Assembly (NCBI RefSeq): GCF_005048155.1
Contig: NZ_SUMB01000005.1
Span: 419,372-483,371 of the forward strand
Source: Streptomyces piniterrae
Lineage (GTDB): Bacteria; Actinomycetota; Actinomycetes; Streptomycetales; Streptomycetaceae
Reading direction: 5' to 3'
Length of the DNA: 64,000 nt
The stretch's first letter is position 1; the number at the start of each line of letters is the position of its first letter. A program made the position numbers and the translations under genes. Below the pieces are notes generated by a model, which was not told where the DNA came from, ran no database searches, and saw only the letters and a program-made list of their open reading frames with translations. Below, one piece after another: positions 1 to 7,576 of the stretch.

Positions 1-30
1 TGCGTGCTGCTGCTGTCGCTGGTGCTGTAG
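1..30 (+). CDS. 3' end of an upstream gene (partial)
   Basis: The first 30 bases read in one frame as CVLLLSLVL followed by TAG, a hydrophobic C-terminus such as a membrane protein would have. The stop codon runs directly into a strong terminator hairpin, which supports this being the end of a rightward gene. Nothing can be said about function because only nine codons are visible. Confidence 0.4.
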   Translation, partial: CVLLLSLVL

Positions 31-63
31 GGCCTGTCCGGCCCTGACCCAGCGGACAGGCCC
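30..63 (+). terminator. intrinsic terminator after the partial gene
   Basis: GGGCCTGTCCG (30-40) pairs perfectly with CGGACAGGCCC (53-63) over 11 bp with a 12-nt loop, beginning on the last base of the TAG stop. There is no T-run, as is usual in Streptomyces. Confidence 0.7.
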
Positions 64-77
64 CAGGGCCGCCGTGC

Positions 78-112
78 GGCACCGCCCGGGACGTGACGGT
101 CCCGGGGGTGCC
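78..112. terminator. hairpin between the partial gene and the monooxygenase
   Basis: GGCACC-g-CCCGGGAC (78-92) pairs with GTCCCGGG-GGTGCC (99-112), with one bulged base. It lies 32 bp downstream of the stop of the leftward monooxygenase and probably terminates that transcript. Confidence 0.6.
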
Positions 113-143
113 GCGTTCGGGCGGTCCGGAGTGGGGGAGGGCG

Positions 144-1718
144 TCAGCGGGCGGTGGCCGCCGCCCCGGTGCAGGCCGCCAGTGCCTGCGCGATCGGCGT
201 GGCCGCGTCGTGTGCCGGTGCGGCGACGGCCAGGTAGCCGTCGGGGCGGATGAGGAACGCCGCGGGCCTGTCCCCGTACGCGTCGCGGATATGGCCGTCG
301 GTGTCGATCAGGTCCGGGGCCTGCCCGCCGACGCGGACGGTGCGCAGGAAGGGCGGGTCGGCGGGCAGGGTGGCCGTGTCGAGATCGGTGTCGCCGAGGG
401 TCAGCAGGGTGAAGTGCGGGCCCCGGTAGGCGTTGAAGAGGCGGGTGGGGGCGCCGTCGGCGGTGGTGCAGGGTGCGTCGGGGGCGCGGTCGCCGGCGCG
501 CAGGGCGTCCTCGGGGAGGTCGTCGCGCAGTTCGCGGGTGAGAGGGCTGTCCGGGTAGCCGATGCCGAGCTGGTGGAGGTCCTTGCCGCGGCGCCAGGAG
601 CGGGACTCGTGCAGGCGGGTGCTGGTGTCCAGGATGCCGGCGGCTATCGGGCGGCGTTCGGTCTCGTAGCTGTCGAGGAGGGTGTCGGGGGCGCCGTGCC
701 GGAGGACCTGGCCGAGTTTCCAGCCGAGGTTGTAGGCGTCCTGGACGCTGGTGTTGAGGCCCTGGCCGCCGGCGGGGGAGTGGATGTGGGCGGCGTCGCC
801 GGCGAGGAAGACCCGGCCGGCGCGGAAGCGGTCGGCCATACCGGCCTTGGGGCGGTAGACGGACGACCAGAGGACCTCGCGGAACTGGTCGCGGTTGAGG
901 TGGGTGCCGGCCGCGAGCCGGTCGCGTACGGCGTCGGCGGAGGTGTCCGGTGCGCGGTCCGGGTCCATGGCGAAGCACTGGAAGTGGTCGGTGCCGGCCA
1001 GCGGGAGGATCATGACGAAGCCGCCGTTGGGCAGGTGCCAGCGGTGCCAGTGGTCGCGGTCGAGGCCGTCGATCGCGACATCGGCGAGGACCGCGGCGCC
1101 GGGGGCCAGGGACGGTCCGCTCATGCCGACGCCGAGGGCCTTGCGTGCGGCGCTGCGTCCGCCGTCGGCGGCGACCAGGTAGGCGGCGTCGAGGGTCCGC
1201 TCGCTGCCGTCGGCGAGGCGGACGCGGGCCCGTACGCCGTCCGGGTCCTGGGCGATGTCGGTGAGTTCGGTGCCGAAGAGGATTTCGCCGCCGAGTTCCC
1301 ACAGGCGCTCGTGGAGCAGTTCCTGGTGGCGCCACTGGGGGATCATCAGGACGTTCGAGTGCGGTGTGCACGGGGTCGGGTCGACGCGTTCGATCATCTG
1401 CTGGGTGTCGACCATGCGGCCGTTTTCCCAGAGGGCGATGTCGGGGTACCGGCCGCCGGCCGCCCGCACGGCGTCGAGCACGCCGAGGTCGTCGTAGACC
1501 TCCTGGGTGCGCGGCTGGAGTCCGGTGCCGCGGGCGCCCTGGGAGAGGCCGTCCTGGCGCTCGACGATCAGGGCGCGTACGCCGCGCCGGGCGAGGTCGA
1601 TACCGAGGGCGAGGCCGGTCGGGCCGGCGCCGGCGATCAGGACTTCGAGGGGGGCGCCGGGTGTGCGGTCGTGGGTAAGCGCAGCACTCAGGGCGTCCTT
1701 AACGTTGTTAAGTTCCAT
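144..1718 (-). CDS. FAD-dependent aromatic monooxygenase
   Basis: 524 aa, class A flavoprotein monooxygenase of the PheA/TfdB type that hydroxylates aromatic or polyketide substrates with NAD(P)H and O2. The N-terminus has the Rossmann dinucleotide motif GAGPTG (residues 30-35), and the second FAD motif GDAAHIHSPAGGQGLN lies near residue 310. The C-terminal ~120 residues form the thioredoxin-like extension common in this group. It is divergent from a TetR gene; the two share a 38-bp gap with two matching palindromes. Start ATG at 1718 is the only in-frame candidate before the Rossmann strand; it has only a weak GGAAG upstream, and one operator lies inside codons 3-7. Substrate unknown; resistance or detoxification is possible. 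Confidence 0.85.
   Translation of the reverse strand: MELNNVKDALSAALTHDRTPGAPLEVLIAGAGPTGLALGIDLARRGVRALIVERQDGLSQGARGTGLQPRTQEVYDDLGVLDAVRAAGGRYPDIALWENGRMVDTQQMIERVDPTPCTPHSNVLMIPQWRHQELLHERLWELGGEILFGTELTDIAQDPDGVRARVRLADGSERTLDAAYLVAADGGRSAARKALGVGMSGPSLAPGAAVLADVAIDGLDRDHWHRWHLPNGGFVMILPLAGTDHFQCFAMDPDRAPDTSADAVRDRLAAGTHLNRDQFREVLWSSVYRPKAGMADRFRAGRVFLAGDAAHIHSPAGGQGLNTSVQDAYNLGWKLGQVLRHGAPDTLLDSYETERRPIAAGILDTSTRLHESRSWRRGKDLHQLGIGYPDSPLTRELRDDLPEDALRAGDRAPDAPCTTADGAPTRLFNAYRGPHFTLLTLGDTDLDTATLPADPPFLRTVRVGGQAPDLIDTDGHIRDAYGDRPAAFLIRPDGYLAVAAPAHDAATPIAQALAACTGAAATAR
1698..1712. promoter_or_regulatory. TetR operator copy 1, inside the monooxygenase start region
   Basis: CTTAACGTTGTTAAG, an inverted repeat of CTTAAC and GTTAAG around three bases. 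It differs in one central base from the copy at 1734-1748. It lies just inside the monooxygenase reading frame, so a bound repressor would block initiation or early elongation. Confidence 0.7.
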
Positions 1719-1733
1719 GCTTCCGACAATGGC

Positions 1734-1748
1734 CTTAACGGTGTTAAG
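1734..1748. promoter_or_regulatory. TetR operator copy 2, in the divergent promoter
   Basis: CTTAACGGTGTTAAG, 36 bp from the first copy centre to centre. It overlaps a possible -10 (TTAAGT, 1744-1749) that would place the TetR transcript start at or near the ATG at 1757, so the regulator may be leaderless and self-repressed. Confidence 0.7.
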
Positions 1749-1756
1749 TTGTCAAC

Positions 1757-2434
1757 ATGGCTGCGCGAATCGATCGGGATCTGGTGGTGGGGACCGCCCT
1801 GCGGTTGCTGAACGAGGTGGGTCTGGAAGGGCTCACACTCCGCAGGATCGCGAAGGAGCTGGATGTCCAGGCGCCCGCCCTGTACTGGCACTTCAAGAAC
1901 AAGCAGGAACTGCTGGACGAGATGGCCACGGAGATGTTCCGGCGGATGACGGGCCCGCTGACCGGGCGCGGCCCCGAGGCGGCCGGATACGGCGTGACCT
2001 GGCAGGAGACGGTCCTCGGCGCCTGCTCGGCGCTGCGCCGCGGGCTGCTCCGTTATCGCGACGGCGGCAAGGTCTTCAGTGGTACGCGGATGACCGACGA
2101 GAGCTATGCGGAGCCGCTCGAATTCCTGCTGGGCACGTTCGTCGACGCGGGCTTCACGCTGCGCGACGGGGTGCGCGTCTGGTGGACGGCCTACAACTTC
2201 ACCGTCGGGCTGGTGATAGAGGAGCAGTCGGTGTTCCCCGTGCCGGGGGATCCGGAGAGCCGGGACCCGGCCTACGACTTCGACGAACGCGAGCGCCGGC
2301 TGGGCTCCGCGTATCCGCTCGCCGCCCTGGCGGGACGGGAGATGTTCGCCGATTTCGACCGGGGCTTCGAGTCGGGACTGCGCCTCATCCTGGCCGGGAT
2401 CGAGGCCACGAGGGGCCGGGAGACGGGGAGTTGA
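1757..2434 (+). CDS. TetR family regulator
   Basis: 225 aa. The N-terminal helix-turn-helix is clear (TLRRIAKELDVQAPALYWHF, about residues 26-45), matching TetR proteins of the class with a TetR_C-type ligand-binding domain. It is divergent from the FAD monooxygenase, and the two inverted repeats in between make it the obvious local repressor of that gene and of itself. There is no Shine-Dalgarno before the ATG. The ligand cannot be read from sequence; a substrate of the monooxygenase or an antibiotic-like compound is likely. Confidence 0.9.
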   Translation: MAARIDRDLVVGTALRLLNEVGLEGLTLRRIAKELDVQAPALYWHFKNKQELLDEMATEMFRRMTGPLTGRGPEAAGYGVTWQETVLGACSALRRGLLRYRDGGKVFSGTRMTDESYAEPLEFLLGTFVDAGFTLRDGVRVWWTAYNFTVGLVIEEQSVFPVPGDPESRDPAYDFDERERRLGSAYPLAALAGREMFADFDRGFESGLRLILAGIEATRGRETGS

Positions 2435-2496
2435 CCCGTACCCGGCCCTGACCCCCGGTTCGTCCGGCCCCTGCGCGTCCGGCGGCCCGGGTGCGT

Positions 2497-3666
2497 CTAC
2501 CGCCCCCGGGCCGTCTGGCGGCGCGGGTCGATCGCCCGCCGCAGCCGGGGGGTGAGCGGGCGCTCCACCCAGCGGTGCAGCACCCACGCCAGCAGCAGCA
2601 TCAGGCCGACGGTCAGCGTCAGCGTCGCGTACGAGGGCAGGCCGGCGCCGTGGTGCAGCGCCCGTATGACGACCCAGCCCAGGTGCTCGTGCACCAGGTA
2701 GAACGGGTAGGTGAGCGCGCCGGCCACGGTCAGCCAGCGCCAGTTCGCCCAGCGCAGTTTGCCCAGCGCGACGGCCGCGACCAGCGCGAAGCCGAGGGTC
2801 ACGACCGCGACGATGCCGGCCGAGGAGCGGTAGGAGAAGGCGGTGACGGACGGCGCGTGCCACAGCCTGACGACCGCGTAATGCTGTCCGATCAGCCAGC
2901 TGACCAGCACTATCGTCCAGGCGATCGGGTCGCGGGCGCCGTAGCGGTGCAGCAGGAACAGGCCCACGCCGCCGATGAAGAACGGGGCGTAGTCCGGCAT
3001 CAGGACGAGGTCGAGGACCGGCTGGTGCGCGGCCTGGGCGACGGCCGCGGCGAGCGTCCAGCCGGCGCAGAAGAGGACCACACGGCCGCGGGTGGCGCCC
3101 GGCAGTACGACGCACAGCGCGAAGAGGGCGTAGAACCGCATCTCGGCCCACAGCGTCCAGCACACGCCCAGCACCCGGTCCACGCCGAGCGGCTGTTGCA
3201 GCATGGTCAGGTTCGTCAGCACGTCGCTGGGCGACAGCGCCTCGTACGCGACCCAGGGAAGCGCGAAGACCGCGGTGACCAGCAGGATCGCGGCCCAGTA
3301 GGCCGGGTAGAGGCGGGAGATACGGGAGGCGGTGAAGGCGCGCAGGGTCCGTCCCCAGCCGCTCAGGCAGATGACGAAACCGCTGATCACGAAGAAGATC
3401 TGCACACCGAGGCAGCCGTAGGCGAACAGGCCCGAGGCGGTGGGGAACTGCTGCGCGGGCGATCCGCCCCAGGCCTGGGATATCTCGCCGCTGCGGCCGC
3501 CGTAGTGGTACCCGGCGACCATCAGGGCGGCGAGCAGCCGCAGCCCGTCCAGGGCGCGGAGCCGCGCGGACCCGTCGCGGCTCCGCAGGGGTATGACGGT
3601 CGGAGCGGTGGGGGCGTCGTCCGGTGCCGCCGGGGGCGCGTCGGACGTCAGCTGGGGGGTGGTCAT
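2497..3666 (-). CDS. acyltransferase 3 family membrane protein
   Basis: 389 aa, integral membrane O-acyltransferase of the acyltransferase-3 (OafA-like) family with about ten membrane segments. The family opening is visible: RALDGLRLLAALMVAGYHYG, where the His is the expected catalytic residue, and then FFVISGFVI. A soluble N-terminal 30 residues precede it. The ATG overlaps the stop of the upstream polysialyltransferase-like gene (ATGA), so the two are translationally coupled. In this setting it probably O-acetylates the sugar polymer made by the neighbouring genes; that role is inferred. Confidence 0.88.
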   Translation of the reverse strand: MTTPQLTSDAPPAAPDDAPTAPTVIPLRSRDGSARLRALDGLRLLAALMVAGYHYGGRSGEISQAWGGSPAQQFPTASGLFAYGCLGVQIFFVISGFVICLSGWGRTLRAFTASRISRLYPAYWAAILLVTAVFALPWVAYEALSPSDVLTNLTMLQQPLGVDRVLGVCWTLWAEMRFYALFALCVVLPGATRGRVVLFCAGWTLAAAVAQAAHQPVLDLVLMPDYAPFFIGGVGLFLLHRYGARDPIAWTIVLVSWLIGQHYAVVRLWHAPSVTAFSYRSSAGIVAVVTLGFALVAAVALGKLRWANWRWLTVAGALTYPFYLVHEHLGWVVIRALHHGAGLPSYATLTLTVGLMLLLAWVLHRWVERPLTPRLRRAIDPRRQTARGR

Positions 3667-5036
3667 CCGAACGCGGCCCGCTTCTTCAGGCGCCGCTGGA
3701 CGGCCCGTGCCCGGCGCGCGACCCGGCGCACGGTGGCATTGCGCGGGATGAACGACAGCTGGGACGGGATCGCGCCGGGCAGCGCCAGCGAGGTGAGCCG
3801 GCGGCGCTTGAAGTAGCGCCAGGTGCGCTGGTCGAGGTGGGCCGCGAGATAGCGCTCGGCGGCCGGCCGCAGCTCGGGGTAGATCTGGTGCTGCATGGCG
3901 TAGCCGACGGCGGCGACCAGCCCCTCGACGGTGTCCGCGCCGGCGGCCGCGCGCGGCCGCTCGCCGGTGTCCTCGAGGTCGGGCACCAGCGCGTCCACGA
4001 GGGTGACCGGGATGCGGTTGCTGTTCTGGTACGGGGTGAGCCGCTCCAGCAGCAGTCCGGTGCCGGTCCGCGCGGTCGGCAGGTCGTAGAAGGTGGCGGC
4101 GGTCAGCAGCGCGGTGGAGAAGCAGCCGACGACGAGCGCGGGCCGCATCCGCTGGTAGAGGACCTCGGCCAGCACCGGGCTGTCCAGCACGGTCAGCTCG
4201 ATGTCCAGCTTCTCGGCCTCCCGCTCCAGCATCCGGGACCAGCGGGCCGGCGCGGACGGGTGCGGTTTGAAGACGATCTCGCGGTGGCCGCGTGCGACGG
4301 CGCCGCGCACCATCCGCACGTGCAGTTCCTCCTCCTCGTCCGGGGTGAGGATGCCCAGTGCGGAGAGGTACTGGCCGAGCAGCAGCGCGGCACCTTCCGG
4401 AAGGTCCTGCAGGTCCGGCACGGCCGGCTCGGCGCTGTCGTCGGCGAGTTCGGCGAGCACCTTGGTGAAGGCGTCGGTCGGCACGGTCTGCGGCTCGACG
4501 TCGAACTCGGTGAGCAGGAGGGGCGCGAGGCCCGGCACCAGGTCCAGGTGGAGCAGGCGGTTGATGCGGGTGCCGATCAGCGGGTCGAGCTTGTTGCGGG
4601 TGGGGCCGTAGCTCATCAGGCCGTCGGCGTAGACGTCGATGGGCGCGTCCGGGAACAGCTGGGCCAGCGCCATCGCCGGGTTGACCTGGATGGATTCCAC
4701 GATCAGCTCGACCTGGGAGTCGCCCAGGCCCCACAGCAGCCGCAGATACCGCTCCCACAGCGGGACGTCGTCCGCGCGCGGGGACCAGCCGCCGGGGTGG
4801 AACGGGCTGATCGTCTCGTTCCAGGACAGCACCCGGTCGAAGCGGCCGCGCAGCCGCTCGAAGCCGGGCATGGTGTCCAGCGACGGGGTGGTCTCGGGGG
4901 TGGTGGCGTTGTTGCTGAGGAGCAGCAGCCGGCGGTCGGCCGGCGCGAAGCCGTCGGCGTCCAGGGCGGCGGCGAGGGTCGCCGCGCCGTAGAGCGTGGA
5001 CGCCATGAAGATCTGGGTACGGGGCCGGTTGGGCAT
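3663..5036 (-). CDS. polysialyltransferase-like glycosyltransferase
   Basis: 457 aa, no membrane segment. It resembles the alpha-2,8-polysialyltransferase family proteins of actinomycetes: MASTLYGAATLAAAL at the N-terminus, a central VFKPHPSAP motif (HP motif of GT-B CMP-sialic acid transferases), and a following VVGCFSTALLTA motif that matches the S/T-rich CMP-binding loop. Its ATG overlaps the TGA of the GT2 gene by one base, and its own stop overlaps the acyltransferase start, so the three form one coupled operon. Likely role: transfer of a CMP-activated nonulosonic acid in cell-wall polymer assembly. Specific linkage unknown. Confidence 0.8.
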   Translation of the reverse strand: MPNRPRTQIFMASTLYGAATLAAALDADGFAPADRRLLLLSNNATTPETTPSLDTMPGFERLRGRFDRVLSWNETISPFHPGGWSPRADDVPLWERYLRLLWGLGDSQVELIVESIQVNPAMALAQLFPDAPIDVYADGLMSYGPTRNKLDPLIGTRINRLLHLDLVPGLAPLLLTEFDVEPQTVPTDAFTKVLAELADDSAEPAVPDLQDLPEGAALLLGQYLSALGILTPDEEEELHVRMVRGAVARGHREIVFKPHPSAPARWSRMLEREAEKLDIELTVLDSPVLAEVLYQRMRPALVVGCFSTALLTAATFYDLPTARTGTGLLLERLTPYQNSNRIPVTLVDALVPDLEDTGERPRAAAGADTVEGLVAAVGYAMQHQIYPELRPAAERYLAAHLDQRTWRYFKRRRLTSLALPGAIPSQLSFIPRNATVRRVARRARAVQRRLKKRAAFG

Positions 5037-6013
5037 CAGGCGGCGACCTCCGCCGGGACCGGGCGGCGGCGCAGTCGCCGCAGCCGGGACGCGCGCTGCA
5101 CATCCATGGAATCCAGTGCTTCCTTCAGTACGTCCTGCGGCATGCGTTTCATCGCCGCGGCACTCATCGAACGCAATTTCCTGGCGACCTGCGGTTCGAA
5201 CCGCTCGATCGAGCCGAGATGGTGGGAAATGATCGCGCAATAGGTGCGCACCGCTTTCGGGAGCAGCAGATGCGCGTCCCGGTCTTGTGCGGTTTCTTCG
5301 ATCACCTGGTCGAAGGCGCGAATAAAGTCCAATTGCCGGACGTCTCCGATCTGGGTGAGCGAGGACGCCACACCGCGCCGGTAAAAGACGCCGAGCAGTC
5401 CGACCACCGCCATGGACTGCGCTTCTCTGTGCAGTCGCCAGATCCAGGGGCGGTCTTCCGCGGTGCGCAGACCGTGCCGGAAATGCAGTACTCCGTCGTC
5501 GAGCAGCCGGCGGTGGTACATGCCGGCCCAGGCGAAGGCGTAGTCGACGGAGGTGGAGCGGTCGGCGGGCAGGATCAGCTCGCGCGGGTCCATGACGACG
5601 CCGCGCCTGCCGTGCGGGACGCGGTGGACGGTGCGGGCGCGGGCGGTGCACTGGACGTGGTCGGTGCGGACGAAGTCACAACCCAGTTCCTCGATGGCGC
5701 CGAGGAGTTCGGCGAAGTAGCCGGGAGCCAGCCAGTCGTCGCCGTCCAGGAAGGTGAGGTATTCGCCGCGGGCCTCGTCCAGGCCGGTGTTGCGGGCGGT
5801 GGCCAGGCCGCCGTTCTTCTCGTGCCGCAGGAGTCTGGCGCCCGGCAGCTCGCGCTCGGCGCGCTGCAGGATCTGCGGCGTCTCGTCGCGCGAGCAGTCG
5901 TCGACGAGGAGGAATTCGAAGTCCTCACGGGCGTTGGCCGCCAGGCTTTTCAGGGTGTCGGGCGCGTATGTCTGCACGTTGTAGAACGGCACGATGACGG
6001 AGAGCTTAACCAC
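5036..6013 (-). CDS. GT2 family glycosyltransferase
   Basis: 325 aa. Classic GT-A start: LSVIVPFYNVQTYAPDTLKSL, then EFLLVDDCSRDET and FLDGDDWLAPGYF, which holds the DxD-like metal site. The family uses nucleotide-diphosphate sugars in the cytoplasm. It starts with GTG (6011-6013) without a good ribosome site and is the first gene of the leftward operon with the polysialyltransferase-like and acyltransferase genes. It is divergent from the second glycosyltransferase block. Probable role: adding the hexose decoration or linker of the polymer. Confidence 0.88.
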   Translation of the reverse strand: MVKLSVIVPFYNVQTYAPDTLKSLAANAREDFEFLLVDDCSRDETPQILQRAERELPGARLLRHEKNGGLATARNTGLDEARGEYLTFLDGDDWLAPGYFAELLGAIEELGCDFVRTDHVQCTARARTVHRVPHGRRGVVMDPRELILPADRSTSVDYAFAWAGMYHRRLLDDGVLHFRHGLRTAEDRPWIWRLHREAQSMAVVGLLGVFYRRGVASSLTQIGDVRQLDFIRAFDQVIEETAQDRDAHLLLPKAVRTYCAIISHHLGSIERFEPQVARKLRSMSAAAMKRMPQDVLKEALDSMDVQRASRLRRLRRRPVPAEVAA

Positions 6014-6074
6014 CCGGGTGACGTTAGGTGCGGAGCCGGCATTCGTCTTTACGTGGCGCGGACTTCAAGGTGAA

Positions 6075-6131
6075 CGAAGAATGGCGGGATGGTTAACCGG
6101 CCTGATAAACGAGCCGGTTCGCCATTCGTCG
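6075..6131. promoter_or_regulatory. nested inverted repeat between the two divergent glycopolymer operons
   Basis: Two inverted repeats share one axis: outer CGAAGAATGGCG (6075-6086) with CGCCATTCGTCG (6120-6131), inner AACCGGC (6095-6101) with GCCGGTT (6113-6119). It sits in the 187-bp gap between the divergent operons and may be an operator pair or an RNA hairpin in the rightward leader. Confidence 0.5.
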
Positions 6132-6200
6132 ACCCGCTGTTAACCCTTTGTTGCGACCTAGTTGGCCCGGGAAACGGAATGCCTTCCTAGCGTCTTCGGT

Positions 6201-7541
6201 GTGCCATCACGTACTGCTTCTGCGCCGCGAGTCGCCGTGCTCGCCGATTCGGATACTCGGTGGAAATGGGGCGCTTTGACAGCGTACCGTATTCAATCGG
6301 ACATCCGGCTCGACGGTTATCTGCTCCGCGGCCGCGCCACTCCCACGGTCCGCCAGCTCGAAGAGGTCGGCGCCCGTGCGGATTCGCTGCGCGAAATCAG
6401 GGGCGTCGCCTTCTTGCAGCAGATGAAGGACAGCGTGCGCTCCCTCGACCGTACGCAATACGACGTCGTCGTGCTGGCCTGTGTAGGCGGGGCGGTGCAG
6501 GCGATGCTGCACGGACTCGCCCATGCCTGGCGCGGCGCCGACCGGCGCCCCGTGGTCGTCACCGGCTACGTCGGCGTCGTCTACGAGAAGCTCGCCGACG
6601 GGCTGCTCCTGCGGCACGGCGCCGATGTCGTGCTTGCCAACTCCCGGCACGACGCGGACCGGTTCCGCGAGGTCTACCGGGGCGTCGGCGCCGACGACGG
6701 CAGCGTCGTCGAATGCGCCCTGCCCTTCCTCGGGGGCGAGCGCTACACGGGCCAACACTCCCCGTACACCGTGGTGTTCGCCGCCCAGCCCTCCGTCCCC
6801 GAGAACCGCGCGGACCGTACGTACCTGCTGCGCAGGGCGATCGAGCACGCCCGCAGGCACCCCGACCGCGAGGTGCTGGTCAAGCTCCGCAGCAAGCCGG
6901 GCGAGCACACCACGCACATCGAGGAACTGCCGTACCAGAAGCTCGCCGCCAAGACGCCCGGCGGACTGCCCGCCAACTGCCGCCTGGTGTACGGGAACAT
7001 GGGCGAGGTCCTGGACCGCACCGACCTGATGGTGACGGTCAGCTCCACCGCCGCACTGGAATCCCTGCACCGCGGCATCCCCACCGCCGTCCTCACCGAC
7101 CTCGGCATCCGCGAGGTCCTCGGCAACCACCACTTCCTCGGCTCCGGCTGCCTCGCCTCCTGGGACGAGCTGGACGCCGGACACCGGCCGGAGCCGGACC
7201 GGGAGTGGCTGGCCCGCCAGGGCGTCGCCGCGGACGGCGACTACGAGAAGGCCTTCGACGCCGCCCGCGCCCGGGTCACCGAGCTGCGCGAGGCCGACGG
7301 CCTCCCGCCGATCACCCCCTACTACACACCCCGCACCGCCCCCGGCTACCTCCCCGGCATCCTCGCCCGGCACGGCCTGGACCCGCACGGCGAGCCGGTC
7401 GCCGGCTACACGGAAGCACCCGAGGAGCCCGGCGGACTGCGCCGGGTCGCCCGCGACACGGTCCGCGAGGCCGCCCGCGGCGCCTACCGCCACGGCGTGC
7501 AGCGCGTCGCCCCCGCCATCCGCCGCTGGGGCCAGCTGTGA
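6201..7541 (+). CDS. putative glycosyltransferase of the nonulosonate polymer cluster
   Basis: 446 aa with GTG start at 6201, chosen because homologous sequence seems to begin at PSRTASAPRVAVLADSDTRW; an upstream TTG at 6162 is possible. Soluble GT-B-like protein: Rossmann-like RVAVLADSDTRWKWGA, central VKLRSKPGEHTTH, then LMVTVSSTAALESLHRG, the S/T loop that in polysialyltransferase-type enzymes contacts the CMP donor. I believe the family is an uncharacterised Streptomyces glycosyltransferase domain (DUF6716), but cannot confirm it. First gene of the rightward block that makes CMP-nonulosonate, so transfer of that sugar is the likely role. Confidence 0.75.
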   Translation: MPSRTASAPRVAVLADSDTRWKWGALTAYRIQSDIRLDGYLLRGRATPTVRQLEEVGARADSLREIRGVAFLQQMKDSVRSLDRTQYDVVVLACVGGAVQAMLHGLAHAWRGADRRPVVVTGYVGVVYEKLADGLLLRHGADVVLANSRHDADRFREVYRGVGADDGSVVECALPFLGGERYTGQHSPYTVVFAAQPSVPENRADRTYLLRRAIEHARRHPDREVLVKLRSKPGEHTTHIEELPYQKLAAKTPGGLPANCRLVYGNMGEVLDRTDLMVTVSSTAALESLHRGIPTAVLTDLGIREVLGNHHFLGSGCLASWDELDAGHRPEPDREWLARQGVAADGDYEKAFDAARARVTELREADGLPPITPYYTPRTAPGYLPGILARHGLDPHGEPVAGYTEAPEEPGGLRRVARDTVREAARGAYRHGVQRVAPAIRRWGQL

Positions 7542-7576
7542 CGGTGCCCCGCCCCCGACCCCCCAAGGAGCCCGCA

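Noticed and set aside
93..1811. Long plus-strand open frame of 572 codons
   Set aside because: It is the antisense shadow of the FAD monooxygenase; its translation is Gly/Val/Ala low-complexity without domain motifs.
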